From assembly GCA_018716305.1 (NCBI GenBank), contig DVKB01000003.1:1-64000 (forward strand): 64,000 nucleotides of DNA. The letters are read 5' to 3'. The position numbers were made by a program, and so were the translations under genes. The stretch comes from Candidatus Scatomonas merdigallinarum. Its GTDB lineage: Bacteria > Bacillota > Clostridia > Lachnospirales > Lachnospiraceae. Shown one piece after another: positions 1 through 8,907 of this stretch; the first letter of the stretch is position 1, and every line of letters starts with the position of its first letter. The notes beneath the pieces were generated by a model. That model did no database searches. It saw only the letters and a list, made by a program, of their open reading frames with translations, and was not told where the DNA came from.

Positions 1-211
1 CAATGTCAGTTAGTTAAGAAAGTAACCTGTTCTTAAAGAGATACAGATTTCCTCTTCATGGAAGAATGAATGGCGGTCTGCCCGATAAGTGTGATAGAAA
101 GTGCACTGCTGACAGGTAAATAACCATTTGGGGCTAAAAAAGCGTATGGCAAACAGACAGGAATTGCACCTGTCAAAAAACAGCAGTATACTGTTAACAG
201 CAGCCCAGTGG

Positions 212-1543
212 CTACGCCGCTCTGTAAATGAAATATTTCGGCTTTCGGAAGTGGGCGGTCTGCAGCCTTGGATATTTCCTGTCCTTACGCAGGGGAACCA
301 GCTCCTTACGGAGCAGAGCTGCTATATTCATTCGGCCTTCCTCCGGGGGCAAACGGAGGAAGGCTCTGCAAATGTGTGCAGCCCTTGTGAAGTTCACCTG
401 ATATGCATGCTTCGTGTTCCCGGCTTCCAGTACTGTGGACTGTATAAGAGCTTCCGTTATATTATACAGGAGAAGCCTCGCGTACACTTCCTGCTCAACA
501 TGCATGGCTTTGCAGGAGTGGAAGCTGGCCATTCCGATGGTGTATTTCAGATCGCGGTAGGCGCACTCAATCTTCCACCTCGCAAAATAGAGTCTGGCGA
601 GCCGCTCCGGTGGGAATTGCGCGAGGGAAAGATTTGTGACGAGACACTCATACGTGCCGGAGGGAAGCTGTATTCTGACAACCCGAAAGGTCATCGTGTA
701 AGTATCGTCAGAACCGTACTGCACATAGTCAAAGGAAATGTCTGCCCCTATAAAACGGGGATGGCTTCCTGGCGGGATGGGAATTTTCTTTGACTGCCTG
801 CGTTGGATGGTGACTGTAACTGTCCGGTCAAAAGTCCCATCGGTTGGGAGTCCCAGGTTTTTGAGGATTCCTTTGGACAGGACATCCTTGGAACGGAAGA
901 GGAAGTACTGCCCTTTCTCCATGACATGAGCCATGTTGTTGTAGGAACAGTATCCCCGGTCTGCGATATAGATATCGCTGGTTTCCGGAAGGAGGGGGAT
1001 ACGGTCTACCATGGAGCAGAAGGCGCGAAATTCGTCCTTTTCATGGACAGGCTGGAGGAAAGCATCCATATACAGGTGGGTATCCATATCAAACAGGGTG
1101 TTTACATGAACACTGTAAAAGCCTTTCGCAGAATGGCCTTCGGATACGAAGTAGCTGTCGGGAGAGAAGCGGGGAGCGCTGTAGAAAGAGGCGGTGGAGC
1201 CATCAGCGGCAAGGCAGCGGTAGCCCGGGGCGGCACAGCGGGCAGGCGGTTCCAGGCCAGAGAGGGAAGCATTGAATGTATCCAGTACTTCTTTAATGGC
1301 GTCAGGCCTGAGTTTAGCCCGCTGCTGGCGGAAAGCGGAAGAAGTCGGAGCATCAGGGTCAAAGCCAAAGAAATCGAGCAGTTCGACCCTTGTGGAGGAA
1401 GCCCCCTCCGCAACAAGCAGACGGATCAGCGTGTCAGGAGGTAATTTGCGGGTTCGGGAGAAATCTATGCCCGGATGGAGAGAAAAGTCCTTGATGTGAG
1501 CCGTAACATTGTGGACGGCGGAGAGGAAGAGCTGTTTAATCAT
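212..1543 (-). mobile_element. IS4-family transposase (insertion sequence)
   Basis: A full-length 443-residue DDE transposase that would move the insertion sequence it belongs to. The IS4 hallmark Y-(2)-R-(3)-E-(6)-K is exact at residues 319-333 (YFARWKIECAYRDLK). The other two acidic residues are likely D114 (in LAADGS) and D195 (in IADRGY). The frame is open and ends in a normal stop, so the gene may be active. No good ribosome binding site precedes the ATG at 1543, which is common for transposases. I could not identify matching terminal inverted repeats on either side, so the element boundaries are unknown. It lies just upstream of a group II intron 3' end and may have inserted into that intron. 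Confidence 0.9.
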
Positions 1544-1635
1544 TTGTGGTGTAAGGTAAGCGCCCTATTTGGCACTTACGGTGTAATCATGTGCGTGGCC
1601 TCCTTAAGTGAAAAAAGTTTATTTTTCTACGTAAG

Positions 1636-1680
1636 GGCCGCCCTTGTTACCCCATAAAGTCATCAGTAACAAGGGCGGCC
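1636..1680. repeat. Perfect 15-bp inverted repeat
   Basis: The arm at 1636-1650 (GGCCGCCCTTGTTAC) is exactly complementary to the arm at 1666-1680, separated by 15 bases. It lies between the transposase start and the group II intron domain V. No T-run follows on either strand, so a simple terminator is unlikely. It could be an end structure of the insertion sequence or part of an intron domain. Confidence 0.7.
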
Positions 1681-1711
1681 GCACATTTTGATTCGCATGT
1701 CAACTATTGAA

Positions 1712-1781
1712 ACCGCCGTGTACCGAACGGTACGCACGGTGGTGTGAGAGGACGGGAGTTAATCACTCCCTCCTACTCGAT
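1712..1781 (+). mobile_element. Group II intron 3' end (domains V and VI)
   Basis: Domain V is visible at 1712-1743. A 9-bp lower stem (ACCGCCGTG with CACGGTGGT) carries a CGC triad. The upper stem (TACC/GGTA) closes a 4-base loop, and a 2-base CG bulge sits on the 3' side, as domain V requires. Domain VI follows at 1746-1778 with paired GAG/CTC, AGGA/TCCT and GGGAG/CTCCC. The unpaired A at 1775 is the expected branch point, seven bases from a 3' end in AT at 1781. No maturase gene is in the window, so this is a remnant or the tail of an intron interrupted by the neighbouring insertion sequence. The downstream membrane protein gene ends inside it. Confidence 0.8.
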
Positions 1782-2763
1782 CAGAGCCTGCGCCGTTTTG
1801 CGAGGCGGACTGCTGTTCCTTATAAATTTCCGAGACTTCTCTGGAAAGCTGAAGCTGTATATCCGAAAAGGAATTTTCCGGAAGATTCCGGGAATCGGGA
1901 CCGGGCTGCGGCTCCTGAGAAGGCGGGGAAGACACAGGCGGTTCTTTGAAATCCGCAGCGTATTCCCTGGGCCGGGAAGGGGAAGGCGTCGGTTTCTGCG
2001 CCCTTCGGGCAGCTGTTTTCTGCGGCTGTTTTGTTTCCGGTTCACGTCTTTTCCGGCGCCGTTTTTTTCGTTTCGCCTTTTTTTCTTTCCGTTTCTGCTT
2101 CTTCCGGGACTTGCGGCGCCTGGCCTGCTCCCGATTTTCCCGCTGCAGATTCTGATCTTCCTGCTCCCAGTAATCTTTGTTCTTCCATGGCTTCAGCTGA
2201 ACCAGAATGCCCAGAAAGGCCAGAATCGCTGTCAGCAGAATGGTGAGGAGAGGGCTGTCCTGTCCGGCGAGAGACAGCAGAAGAAAAGCAGAACCAAAAC
2301 CTCCGCCGATGGCAGTGACCAGAGAGACTGTCACCCGCTCCCGGGCCAGAGCAAAGCCTCCGGCGGCGGCGCCGGCGATGAGGCAGGCTGCCAGGGCAGC
2401 CGTGGATGCCGGATGGAGAAGCTGCAGCAGGAGGAATACAGTGACTCCCCAGCACAGGATAAAAAGACCTGCCCGGTACAGCAGATATCCCAGCAGGGCA
2501 CAGAAAATTCCCGCCGCCAGAGCTGCCAAAAGAGACCAGCGCAGGGAAAGCCGCATATGTATGCAGACCGCCAGACCGACAGCGGATCCCGCAAGAAAGC
2601 TGACGAGCACAATCCATAATTTCCGCAGCCGGTATCCCAGGAAACAGTTCAGCAGTGCAAAGACCAGAGCCGCAGCGGTCAGATACATTCCGTATTTCTG
2701 AAGGAAAACGCTGAAAGCGTTCCATTGGCCGGCAAGCTGGCGGATCAGTTCAAAGTGTTCCAT
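1759..2763 (-). CDS. DUF4203-like multi-pass membrane protein with basic tail
   Basis: This 334-residue protein has about seven hydrophobic helices between residues 25 and 190, with glycine and alanine-rich helices like the DUF4203/TMEM198 family. A highly basic stretch of about 60 residues, mostly lysine and arginine, follows at 195-260. The tail is rich in proline and serine. Its function is unknown. The C-terminus runs into group II intron sequence: the last six codons and the stop at 1759-1761 lie inside the intron 3' end, so the native C-terminus was probably replaced. A promoter on the same strand lies at 2822-2850. The family assignment is moderate. Confidence 0.7.
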   Translation of the reverse strand: MEHFELIRQLAGQWNAFSVFLQKYGMYLTAAALVFALLNCFLGYRLRKLWIVLVSFLAGSAVGLAVCIHMRLSLRWSLLAALAAGIFCALLGYLLYRAGLFILCWGVTVFLLLQLLHPASTAALAACLIAGAAAGGFALARERVTVSLVTAIGGGFGSAFLLLSLAGQDSPLLTILLTAILAFLGILVQLKPWKNKDYWEQEDQNLQRENREQARRRKSRKKQKRKEKKAKRKKRRRKRREPETKQPQKTAARRAQKPTPSPSRPREYAADFKEPPVSSPPSQEPQPGPDSRNLPENSFSDIQLQLSREVSEIYKEQQSASQNGAGSDRVGGSD

Positions 2764-2821
2764 AGAGTATCCTCCTTTGCGTTACAGGACCGGCAGCCGA
2801 AAGGGGCTGCGTTTACCGGTG

Positions 2822-2850
2822 ATTGTAGTACGGTTTTTGGAATTTATCAA
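2822..2850 (-). promoter_or_regulatory. Sigma-A promoter for the DUF4203-like gene
   Basis: On the minus strand TTGATA (2850-2845), a 17-base spacer and TACAAT (2827-2822) form a near-consensus promoter about 60 bases upstream of the ATG at 2763. Confidence 0.6.
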
Positions 2851-2855
2851 GGCAA

Positions 2856-2884
2856 TTCACATTTTTTTTATAAATGCATAGGAT
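2856..2884 (+). promoter_or_regulatory. Possible promoter for the small protein at 2899
   Basis: TTCACA (2856-2861), a 17-base spacer containing a T-tract, and TAGGAT (2879-2884) precede the gene at 2899. The leader would be very short. The match is weak to moderate. It would share the intergenic region with the divergent promoter at 2822-2850. Confidence 0.35.
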
Positions 2885-2898
2885 AATAGGGAAAGCAA

Positions 2899-3288
2899 AT
2901 GGGCAGGTACAGAGGGATGTTTTATCAAAAACCGTTACCCTTTTATATGGCGTATCCGGTGCCCCGTTTTTTTGACCGGGAATGGGAGCAGGAGCGGGAT
3001 CTGCGGATTATGCAGTCCTATTATTCCGGAAGAACCGCGGAAATTCAGAAACTGGTGGAGCGGGAATGCGACCGTATGGAATACGATGGAAGCATGATGT
3101 TTGATGATTATCCGGACAAATTTATGATGCGCAGAATCTGCCGGCGCATTGAAGAGCAGCTGGAAGAAAAGGGAAAATCCGGGGGCAGTTCAGGCGGGGA
3201 AGAACTGGAGGAGCTGATCGGCGTTCTTCTTTGCGGAGAGATGTACCGGCGCCGGTGCCGCAGGAGAAATTGCCGCGCATTTTTTTAA
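2899..3288 (+). CDS. Conserved-looking small acidic/basic protein, function unknown
   Basis: This 129-residue protein has no signal peptide and no membrane helix. The N-terminus is rich in aromatic residues. The middle has several charged helices (for example around RRICRRIEEQLEEKG), then a short Gly/Ser linker. The C-terminus is rich in arginine and cysteine (MYRRRCRRRNCRAFF). The ATG at 2899 follows a GGAAAG ribosome site. I do not recognise the family. It lies alone between divergent promoters and a strong downstream promoter, so it may be its own transcription unit. Confidence 0.6.
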   Translation: MGRYRGMFYQKPLPFYMAYPVPRFFDREWEQERDLRIMQSYYSGRTAEIQKLVERECDRMEYDGSMMFDDYPDKFMMRRICRRIEEQLEEKGKSGGSSGGEELEELIGVLLCGEMYRRRCRRRNCRAFF

Positions 3289-3296
3289 ATTTCCGG

Positions 3297-3325
3297 TTGC
3301 TGATTTTACGTAAACCGATTACAAT
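3297..3325 (+). promoter_or_regulatory. Sigma-A promoter upstream of 3477
   Basis: TTGCTG (3297-3302), a 17-base spacer and TACAAT (3320-3325). The roughly 150-base leader to the ATG at 3477 holds GC-rich inverted repeats (around 3352-3390 and 3393-3425) that could fold as RNA hairpins. Confidence 0.55.
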
Positions 3326-3476
3326 AGAAGCATGCAGTCAGACATTCAGCCGGTCTCCGGGCGGGGCGACCCGCCGGGGACAGCTTCCGGCAGCCGGCCG
3401 GTAAAATGGGGAAACGGGCCGGCAGGGGGGACAAGCCGGAAGAACGGGTCAAATAGATAAGGGGAGCAATCAAAGA

Positions 3477-5930
3477 ATGAAAAAATTTCTCATCAGGGCA
3501 GGGATCCTCATTGGCGTTTTTGTGGCCAGTGTTCTTATTTTTTCCGGGATTTTTAACAGAAAAAAGATCGTAGATACCAGAGCCATGGATAGTCCCACGC
3601 TTCCGGTGGCTTACATGCAGGTAGACGGAATTAAGGTGAACCGCATGTATGGTTATTGTCAGGATGTAGACGGAAAAACCATGCGTGAAACGGTAACGCC
3701 TGTGTATACAGGCCGGGAACTGGCTCTGGAGATTCAGAGTTTTGACAACGAGATACGGGGAGTGGACTATGAGGTGACTTCCCTCACCGACGGCAGCCTG
3801 GTTGAGAACGCCCGCGTCAAAAATCTGACGGAGGACGCAGGGAGCTACGCGGCCTCTTTTTCTCTGGAAACGCCCATTCTTCTGGATCAGGAATATCTGC
3901 TGACCTTTTACGTGGATACAGGCCGGGAGGAGCCGATCCGCTATTATACCAGGATCGTGCAGCGCTCCAGCGCCAAGGCGGAGGGGTATCTGACCTTTGT
4001 TGAGGACTTTTATGAAAATTGTCTGGACAAGAACCTGAGCGAGGATCAGATCGCTCAGCTGGAGCCGGACAGTTCTGTCTCCAACAGCAGCTTTCAGTCC
4101 GTGGATATTCATTCCAGCCGGGATATGATTACCTGGGGAGAACTGGATCCGCAGCTGGTGAAAGCGCCGGTGCCTTCGATTGTGGAATTGAATGCTATGA
4201 CCGGCAGCGTCAGCCAGGAATATATTTTCTCTTCCGAGGATTCCGAGGGGAACGCCGAATATTATAAAGTACGGGAATTTTACCGTATGCGCATGAACCA
4301 GGATCAGGTGATCCTGCTGGATTTTGAGAGGTCCGCAACCCAGATCTTTGACGGGAACCTTCCGGTACAGACCGGTTCCGGACTGAATCTGGGGGTGGTA
4401 AGCCCAGAGGTGCAGTATATGACCAGTCAGCCGGCGGATATGGCGGCATTTGTCATTGAGGGGGAACTCTGGTCCTACAACCGGAGCACCAATAAGGCGG
4501 CCAGAGTCTTCGGCTACCACAGCGGCAGCTGGGATGAGAGAGAAGAGGGCGGAAATTATGAGATTAAGATCGTAAGGATCAGCGAAACCGGAGACATTAC
4601 CTTTGTTGTTTACGGGTATATGAACAGCGACCGGTTTGAAGGACAGCTGGGCATTGGGGTCTATACCTACAGCGCGGAGCAGAATACGGCGGAAGAGGAA
4701 TTGTTTCTCCACAGTGATACGGCTTTTCAGGAGATGCGGCAGAGTCTTTCCCACCTGTCCTATGTAAGCGCGGATGGAAATCTTTATCTGTTCCAGGACC
4801 GGACGCTGTACCGCATCCGTCTGGAGGACGGATCCTCCCAGCCGGTAAAGGAGGGCATTGATCCCCAGTGCTTTGAAGTTTCCGACAGCCAGCGGACGGT
4901 GGCCTGGATGGATGAAATGCTGCCGGACGGTTCTTCCAACATTACGGTGATGAATCTTGACAGCGGGGAAACCCGGACGATTTCCGCGGGAGCGGGGGAG
5001 AAGATCAAAGCCCTGGGCTTTATCAATGAAGATTTTATTTACGGCCTGGCCCGGGATCAAGAGATTCTGACGGATCCTTCCGGCAGCACCCTGTTTCCCA
5101 TGTACCGGGTGTGCATCGAAAGCTTCAGCGGGGAAATCCTGAAAGATTATCAGGCAGAAGGATATTATGTAACCGGAATTACGGTGGATAACGGACTGAT
5201 TGAGCTGAAGAGAGTGCAAAAGACGCAGGAGGGAGGATATTCCGAGACCAACAGCGACCATATCATGAATAATCTTCAGCCGGATGAGGAAACTGTTACT
5301 GTCAGGCTGAGTGTCAGCGAGCGGAAAAAGACCCAGGTGCTTCTGGAGTTCAGTGTCGCGGGCAGTTCCGAAAATATGATCGTGCTGAGGACCCAGTACC
5401 TGGAGACTTCTGACATGCCGGAGACAGTGATTGAGCTTCCGGAGAATGGGCAGGAACAGTATTACGTCTACGGAAAAGGCCGCCTGCTGGGCATTTACGC
5501 GGAACCGGGGGAAGCCGTCAATCTGGCGGATGAGCAGGTGGGAACCGTGCTCAACAGCCGGCAGCAGTATGTCTGGGAGAGAGGAAACTGGGGAACAGGC
5601 CACATCATAGAAGCCTCAGAGCTTCCGGAAGTTTTCCGCCAGGGAACAGCGGACCCGGCAGCCATCGGGGATGGTCTGGGGGAGGAATACAGTGTTCTGA
5701 ATCTGACGGGCTGCTCTCTGGAAAGTCTGTATTACCAGCTGAGCCGGGGCTGTCCGGTGGCGGCAAGAAGATCTGCCTCTTCCGTGGTGACCATCGTAGG
5801 ATATGATATCTACGACAATATCTGGATCTACGATCCCGGTACCCAGGCGGTGAGCGCTCTGGCCTGGGAGGACGCGGAGGCTCAGTTTGGAGCCTGCGGA
5901 AATGTTTTTATCAGCTGTCAGAAAAAGTGA
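3477..5930 (+). CDS. Membrane-anchored beta-propeller-like protein with degenerate C39-type domain
   Basis: This 817-residue protein has an N-terminal membrane helix (residues 5-25) followed by a basic stop, so the rest is probably outside the cell. The centre (about 240-620) alternates short beta-type segments typical of propeller or WD-like surface proteins. The last 100 residues look like the C-terminal half of a C39-type cysteine peptidase: RGCPV, then VVTIVGYD, then IWIYDPG. The histidine expected just before the VVxxGYD strand is a serine here, and no clear catalytic cysteine is visible, so it is probably inactive. The substrate and role are unknown. An M29 aminopeptidase follows after 15 bases, suggesting co-transcription. 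The ATG follows GGGGAGCA. Confidence 0.65.
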   Translation: MKKFLIRAGILIGVFVASVLIFSGIFNRKKIVDTRAMDSPTLPVAYMQVDGIKVNRMYGYCQDVDGKTMRETVTPVYTGRELALEIQSFDNEIRGVDYEVTSLTDGSLVENARVKNLTEDAGSYAASFSLETPILLDQEYLLTFYVDTGREEPIRYYTRIVQRSSAKAEGYLTFVEDFYENCLDKNLSEDQIAQLEPDSSVSNSSFQSVDIHSSRDMITWGELDPQLVKAPVPSIVELNAMTGSVSQEYIFSSEDSEGNAEYYKVREFYRMRMNQDQVILLDFERSATQIFDGNLPVQTGSGLNLGVVSPEVQYMTSQPADMAAFVIEGELWSYNRSTNKAARVFGYHSGSWDEREEGGNYEIKIVRISETGDITFVVYGYMNSDRFEGQLGIGVYTYSAEQNTAEEELFLHSDTAFQEMRQSLSHLSYVSADGNLYLFQDRTLYRIRLEDGSSQPVKEGIDPQCFEVSDSQRTVAWMDEMLPDGSSNITVMNLDSGETRTISAGAGEKIKALGFINEDFIYGLARDQEILTDPSGSTLFPMYRVCIESFSGEILKDYQAEGYYVTGITVDNGLIELKRVQKTQEGGYSETNSDHIMNNLQPDEETVTVRLSVSERKKTQVLLEFSVAGSSENMIVLRTQYLETSDMPETVIELPENGQEQYYVYGKGRLLGIYAEPGEAVNLADEQVGTVLNSRQQYVWERGNWGTGHIIEASELPEVFRQGTADPAAIGDGLGEEYSVLNLTGCSLESLYYQLSRGCPVAARRSASSVVTIVGYDIYDNIWIYDPGTQAVSALAWEDAEAQFGACGNVFISCQKK

Positions 5931-5945
5931 AAAGGAGCGGAATCT

Positions 5946-7061
5946 ATGGATGAGAGAATCAGAGAACTGTCCCACCGGCTGGTAAATTATTCCTGCCGGG
6001 TAAGCCGGGGGGATCGGGTGTGGATTCACTATATCGGAAGTGAGACCCGGGAATTGGCGAAGGCTTTGATCCGGGAGGTATACGCCGCGGGAGGCATCCC
6101 TTTTGCCCATTACGAGGATCCGGAGATCCAGCGGGAGATTCTGCTGCAGGCGGACCGGGAACAGCTGGAAGCTATGGCGGAATGGGACGCGGCGGAGATG
6201 TCCCGGATGGACTGCTATATCGGAGTGCGGGGCAGCGACAATGTGTCGGAACTGTCGGATGTGCCCGGGGAGAAGATGAATCTCTATGAAACCTGCTATT
6301 CCACTCCGGTGCACCACAGGATCCGTGTGCCGAAGACCCGCTGGGTGGTTCTGCGGTATCCTAACCGGGCAATGGCCCAGCTCTCCGGCACAAGCACAGA
6401 AGCTTTCCGGGATTTCTATTTCCGGGTCTGCAATCTGGATTATTCCAGAATGGCCAAAGCCATGGAGGCTCTGGTGGATCGTATGAACCGGACCGACCGG
6501 GTGCGGCTGAAAGGGCCGGGAACGGATCTGACCTTTTCCATCAAGGGAATTCCGGCGGTGCCCTGCGCCGGCCATATGAATATTCCCGATGGGGAGGTGT
6601 ACACCGCTCCCGTGAGGGATTCCGTGAACGGCACCCTCTCCTATAACACGCCTTCTCTGTATCAGGGATTTACTTTTGAAAAGGTCAGCTTTACCTTCCG
6701 GGATGGGCGGATCGTGTCGGCCCGGGCCAATGATACGGAACGGATCAACCAGATTCTGGATACGGACGAAGGGGCCCGGTATATCGGAGAGTTTGCCATC
6801 GGCGTCAACCCCTATATTCTGGAACCCATGAAGGATATTCTCTTTGATGAGAAAATTATGGGCTCCATCCATTTTACTCCCGGCAGCTGCTACGAGGACG
6901 CGTACAATGGAAACGTTTCGGCGATCCACTGGGATCTGGTATGGATCCAGCGGGAGGAGTACGGCGGGGGAGAAATTTATTTTGATGATGTTCTGATCCG
7001 AAAGGACGGACGATTTACAGTTCCGGAACTGGAATGCCTGAATCCGGAACATCTGATCTGA
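5946..7061 (+). CDS. Aminopeptidase, M29 family
   Basis: A 371-residue metallo-aminopeptidase of the AmpS/M29 type, which removes N-terminal amino acids from peptides in the cytoplasm with two metal ions. The family signatures are all visible in order: NIPDGEV with a metal-binding Glu, then YIGEFAIGVN with a second Glu, then GSIHF, the GSCYEDAYNGN segment, and AIHWDLV with His and Asp ligands. The length is slightly shorter than the usual 400-410 residues. The start at 5946 follows an AAAGGAG site. It is preceded by the large anchored protein with only 15 bases between them. Confidence 0.9.
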   Translation: MDERIRELSHRLVNYSCRVSRGDRVWIHYIGSETRELAKALIREVYAAGGIPFAHYEDPEIQREILLQADREQLEAMAEWDAAEMSRMDCYIGVRGSDNVSELSDVPGEKMNLYETCYSTPVHHRIRVPKTRWVVLRYPNRAMAQLSGTSTEAFRDFYFRVCNLDYSRMAKAMEALVDRMNRTDRVRLKGPGTDLTFSIKGIPAVPCAGHMNIPDGEVYTAPVRDSVNGTLSYNTPSLYQGFTFEKVSFTFRDGRIVSARANDTERINQILDTDEGARYIGEFAIGVNPYILEPMKDILFDEKIMGSIHFTPGSCYEDAYNGNVSAIHWDLVWIQREEYGGGEIYFDDVLIRKDGRFTVPELECLNPEHLI

Positions 7062-7071
7062 AAAAGCGGCA

Positions 7072-7111
7072 CAGGGCCGTCCCAGACAAAACAGTGTCCG
7101 GGGCGGCCCTG
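7072..7111 (+). terminator. Terminator-like hairpin after the aminopeptidase
   Basis: CAGGGCCGTCCCAGACA at 7072-7088 pairs with TGTCCGGGGCGGCCCTG at 7095-7111, with two G-T pairs. The 3' flank lacks a clear T-run, so termination may be partial. Confidence 0.5.
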
Positions 7112-7252
7112 TCCGCGTTATCCCGGCGGCGCGCCCGAAGGAGCGAACAGGCAAAAACGGATTTTTTTCATCTGCGTGAAAAATCGGGTTGAGAAATTTT
7201 CACGGCAATTTTGTCAAAGATTTACAAAGTTCGAAAAATGTCGGAAAATGAC

Positions 7253-7280
7253 TGGACAAACACTTCCAGAGTGCTATAAT
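7253..7280 (+). promoter_or_regulatory. Extended -10 promoter of the Tad operon
   Basis: TGGACA (7253-7258), a 16-base spacer and a perfect TATAAT (7275-7280), with a TG at 7272-7273 that makes an extended -10. It lies about 100 bases upstream of the first Tad gene and is the only strong promoter I see for the pilus locus. Confidence 0.7.
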
Positions 7281-7378
7281 GAGTTCACAATCAATCAAAG
7301 TTCAATGATAAGCAATCCGGTTTCCGGTTGTATTTCCCCTCGAGGTTATAATTGAAAACAGAATCAGGAGGTGGGGCA

Positions 7379-7888
7379 GTGGTTTTCAGGTACTGCCTGG
7401 TGCTCTTGCTGACTGTTGGAGCGGCAGGCATGGATCTGCGGACACAGAAGATATCCAATATCTGGCTGTGCTGCGGATGGCTGAGTGGTCTTGGACACCA
7501 GTTTCTGACAGATCAGATCCGGGGCTTAGGAAGCTTTGCGGCGGGGAGTTTTCTGCCGGCGGCGCTTCTGTGGATCCTGTTTCTCTTCCGCATGATAGGC
7601 GCAGGAGATATAAAGCTTTTATCTGTGCTGGGCGGCATCATGGGAGTTCCGGATATTCTGATCTGTATGATCTGGTCTGTTATCTTTGGAGCGGTTTTGT
7701 CCGCTGCAATCTTAATTATCTGCGGGGATCTTTCCCGGCGTCTTACATATTTTACCAACTATTTTAAATTATATTTTCGCACAGGGAAAAGGATTCCTTA
7801 CAGAAGAGAGGGAAGCCGTCCGGAGCATATCCATTTTTCGGTTCCTGTACTTATGGGGGTTCTCCTGTGGATCGGAGGGTTTTATTGA
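7379..7888 (+). CDS. Prepilin peptidase (A24, TadV/CpaA type)
   Basis: A small membrane aspartate protease that removes the leader of Flp-type prepilins. Both catalytic aspartates are visible: MDLRTQKISN near the N-terminus and the GAGD signature (MIGAGDIKLL) in the middle, with four to five membrane helices. I place the start at GTG 7379 because a perfect AGGAGG lies seven bases upstream; an in-frame TTG at 7352 has no ribosome site. The result is 169 residues, usual for the short TadV class. It opens the Tad operon, and its TGA overlaps the next ATG. A second A24 enzyme lies at 14710. Confidence 0.88.
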   Translation: MVFRYCLVLLLTVGAAGMDLRTQKISNIWLCCGWLSGLGHQFLTDQIRGLGSFAAGSFLPAALLWILFLFRMIGAGDIKLLSVLGGIMGVPDILICMIWSVIFGAVLSAAILIICGDLSRRLTYFTNYFKLYFRTGKRIPYRREGSRPEHIHFSVPVLMGVLLWIGGFY

Positions 7889-8907
7889 TGCAGAACAAAT
7901 CCCGGCATATTTTTGCGGTCTGCGATGTGGAAGTGGAATATGCCTACAATTTTATGGAGTATTTAAACAGAAAAAGGAGCCTGCCCTTTGAGGTTCAGGC
8001 CTTTACAGGACCGGAGATCCTGTGTGAATTCGCCGGGAAGCATCCCATCGAGATTTTGCTGATCTCCGACAAGGCGGTGACGGAGGAGGTACGGCAGCTG
8101 AAGGTGGGAAAACTGATTATCTTGTCGGAGGGAGTCCACAATCCGGAACTGGATCAGTATCCCAGCGTGTACAAATATCAGGCTTCTGATGACATTATCC
8201 GGGAAGTCATGGACTGCTACGGGGCGGAGAAAGCCGCCGTGTCGGGGGAGGCTGTGTTTAAGAAGGAGGCGGCCGTGATCGGCGTGTACAGTCCGGTAGG
8301 CAGAACCCAGAAAACCTCCTTTGCCGTTACCCTGGGACAGATTTTAGCCAGAGAGCGGGCGGTGCTGTACCTGAATATGGAAAGCTATTCGGGATTTGAG
8401 GAATTGCTGGGGGAGGATTATGAGAGAAATTTAAGCGATCTTCTGTATTACGCCAGGCAGGAAAACACCAATCTGGTCCATAAGCTTCAGGGAATGGTGA
8501 GGAGCCTGCAGAATCTGGATTACGTGCCGCCGGCAGTGGGTCCCATGGATATTCAGGAGGCGGGAAGCAGGGAATGGACGCTGCTGCTGAGCCAGATCGT
8601 CCAGAACAGCGGCTATGAGGCGGTGATCCTGGATCTGGGGGACGGGGTCTGCGACCTGTTTCAGATCCTGGAGCTGTGCACCCAGATCTATATGCCGGTG
8701 AGGAACGATCCCTTTTCCACGGCTAAGATCCATCAGTTCGAAACGCTGCTGCGGGTATGGGATTACACAGGAGTGCTGGAAAAAATCAGAAAGATTAAGC
8801 TTCCCTTTCACAGCACCAGCCGCACAGGGCCCGGATACTTTGAAGATCTGGTGTGGAGCGAACTGGGGGACACGGTGCGGCAGCTGCTGAGAAAGGAGCC
8901 CGGTTGA
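7888..8907 (+). CDS. tadZ: TadZ/CpaE-like MinD-type ATPase
   Basis: This 339-residue protein probably places the pilus machine in the cell. An N-terminal receiver-like segment (about 1-115) is followed by a ParA/MinD-type fold starting near AAVIGVYSPVGRTQKTSFA. The Walker A is deviant, with the first lysine of the MinD motif missing but the QKTS end kept, as in several TadZ proteins. The start is ATG 7888, eight bases after GGAGGG and overlapping the previous stop; an upstream in-frame GTG at 7867 has no such support. Position between the prepilin peptidase and TadA is typical for Firmicutes Tad operons. Confidence 0.78.
   Translation: MQNKSRHIFAVCDVEVEYAYNFMEYLNRKRSLPFEVQAFTGPEILCEFAGKHPIEILLISDKAVTEEVRQLKVGKLIILSEGVHNPELDQYPSVYKYQASDDIIREVMDCYGAEKAAVSGEAVFKKEAAVIGVYSPVGRTQKTSFAVTLGQILARERAVLYLNMESYSGFEELLGEDYERNLSDLLYYARQENTNLVHKLQGMVRSLQNLDYVPPAVGPMDIQEAGSREWTLLLSQIVQNSGYEAVILDLGDGVCDLFQILELCTQIYMPVRNDPFSTAKIHQFETLLRVWDYTGVLEKIRKIKLPFHSTSRTGPGYFEDLVWSELGDTVRQLLRKEPG

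Noticed and set aside
3306-5603. Long open frame on the minus strand (765 codons) opposite the large anchored protein
   Set aside because: It has no ribosome site, no recognisable domain and a low-complexity composition typical of the antisense of a GC-rich gene. The plus-strand gene has a promoter, a membrane helix and domain motifs.
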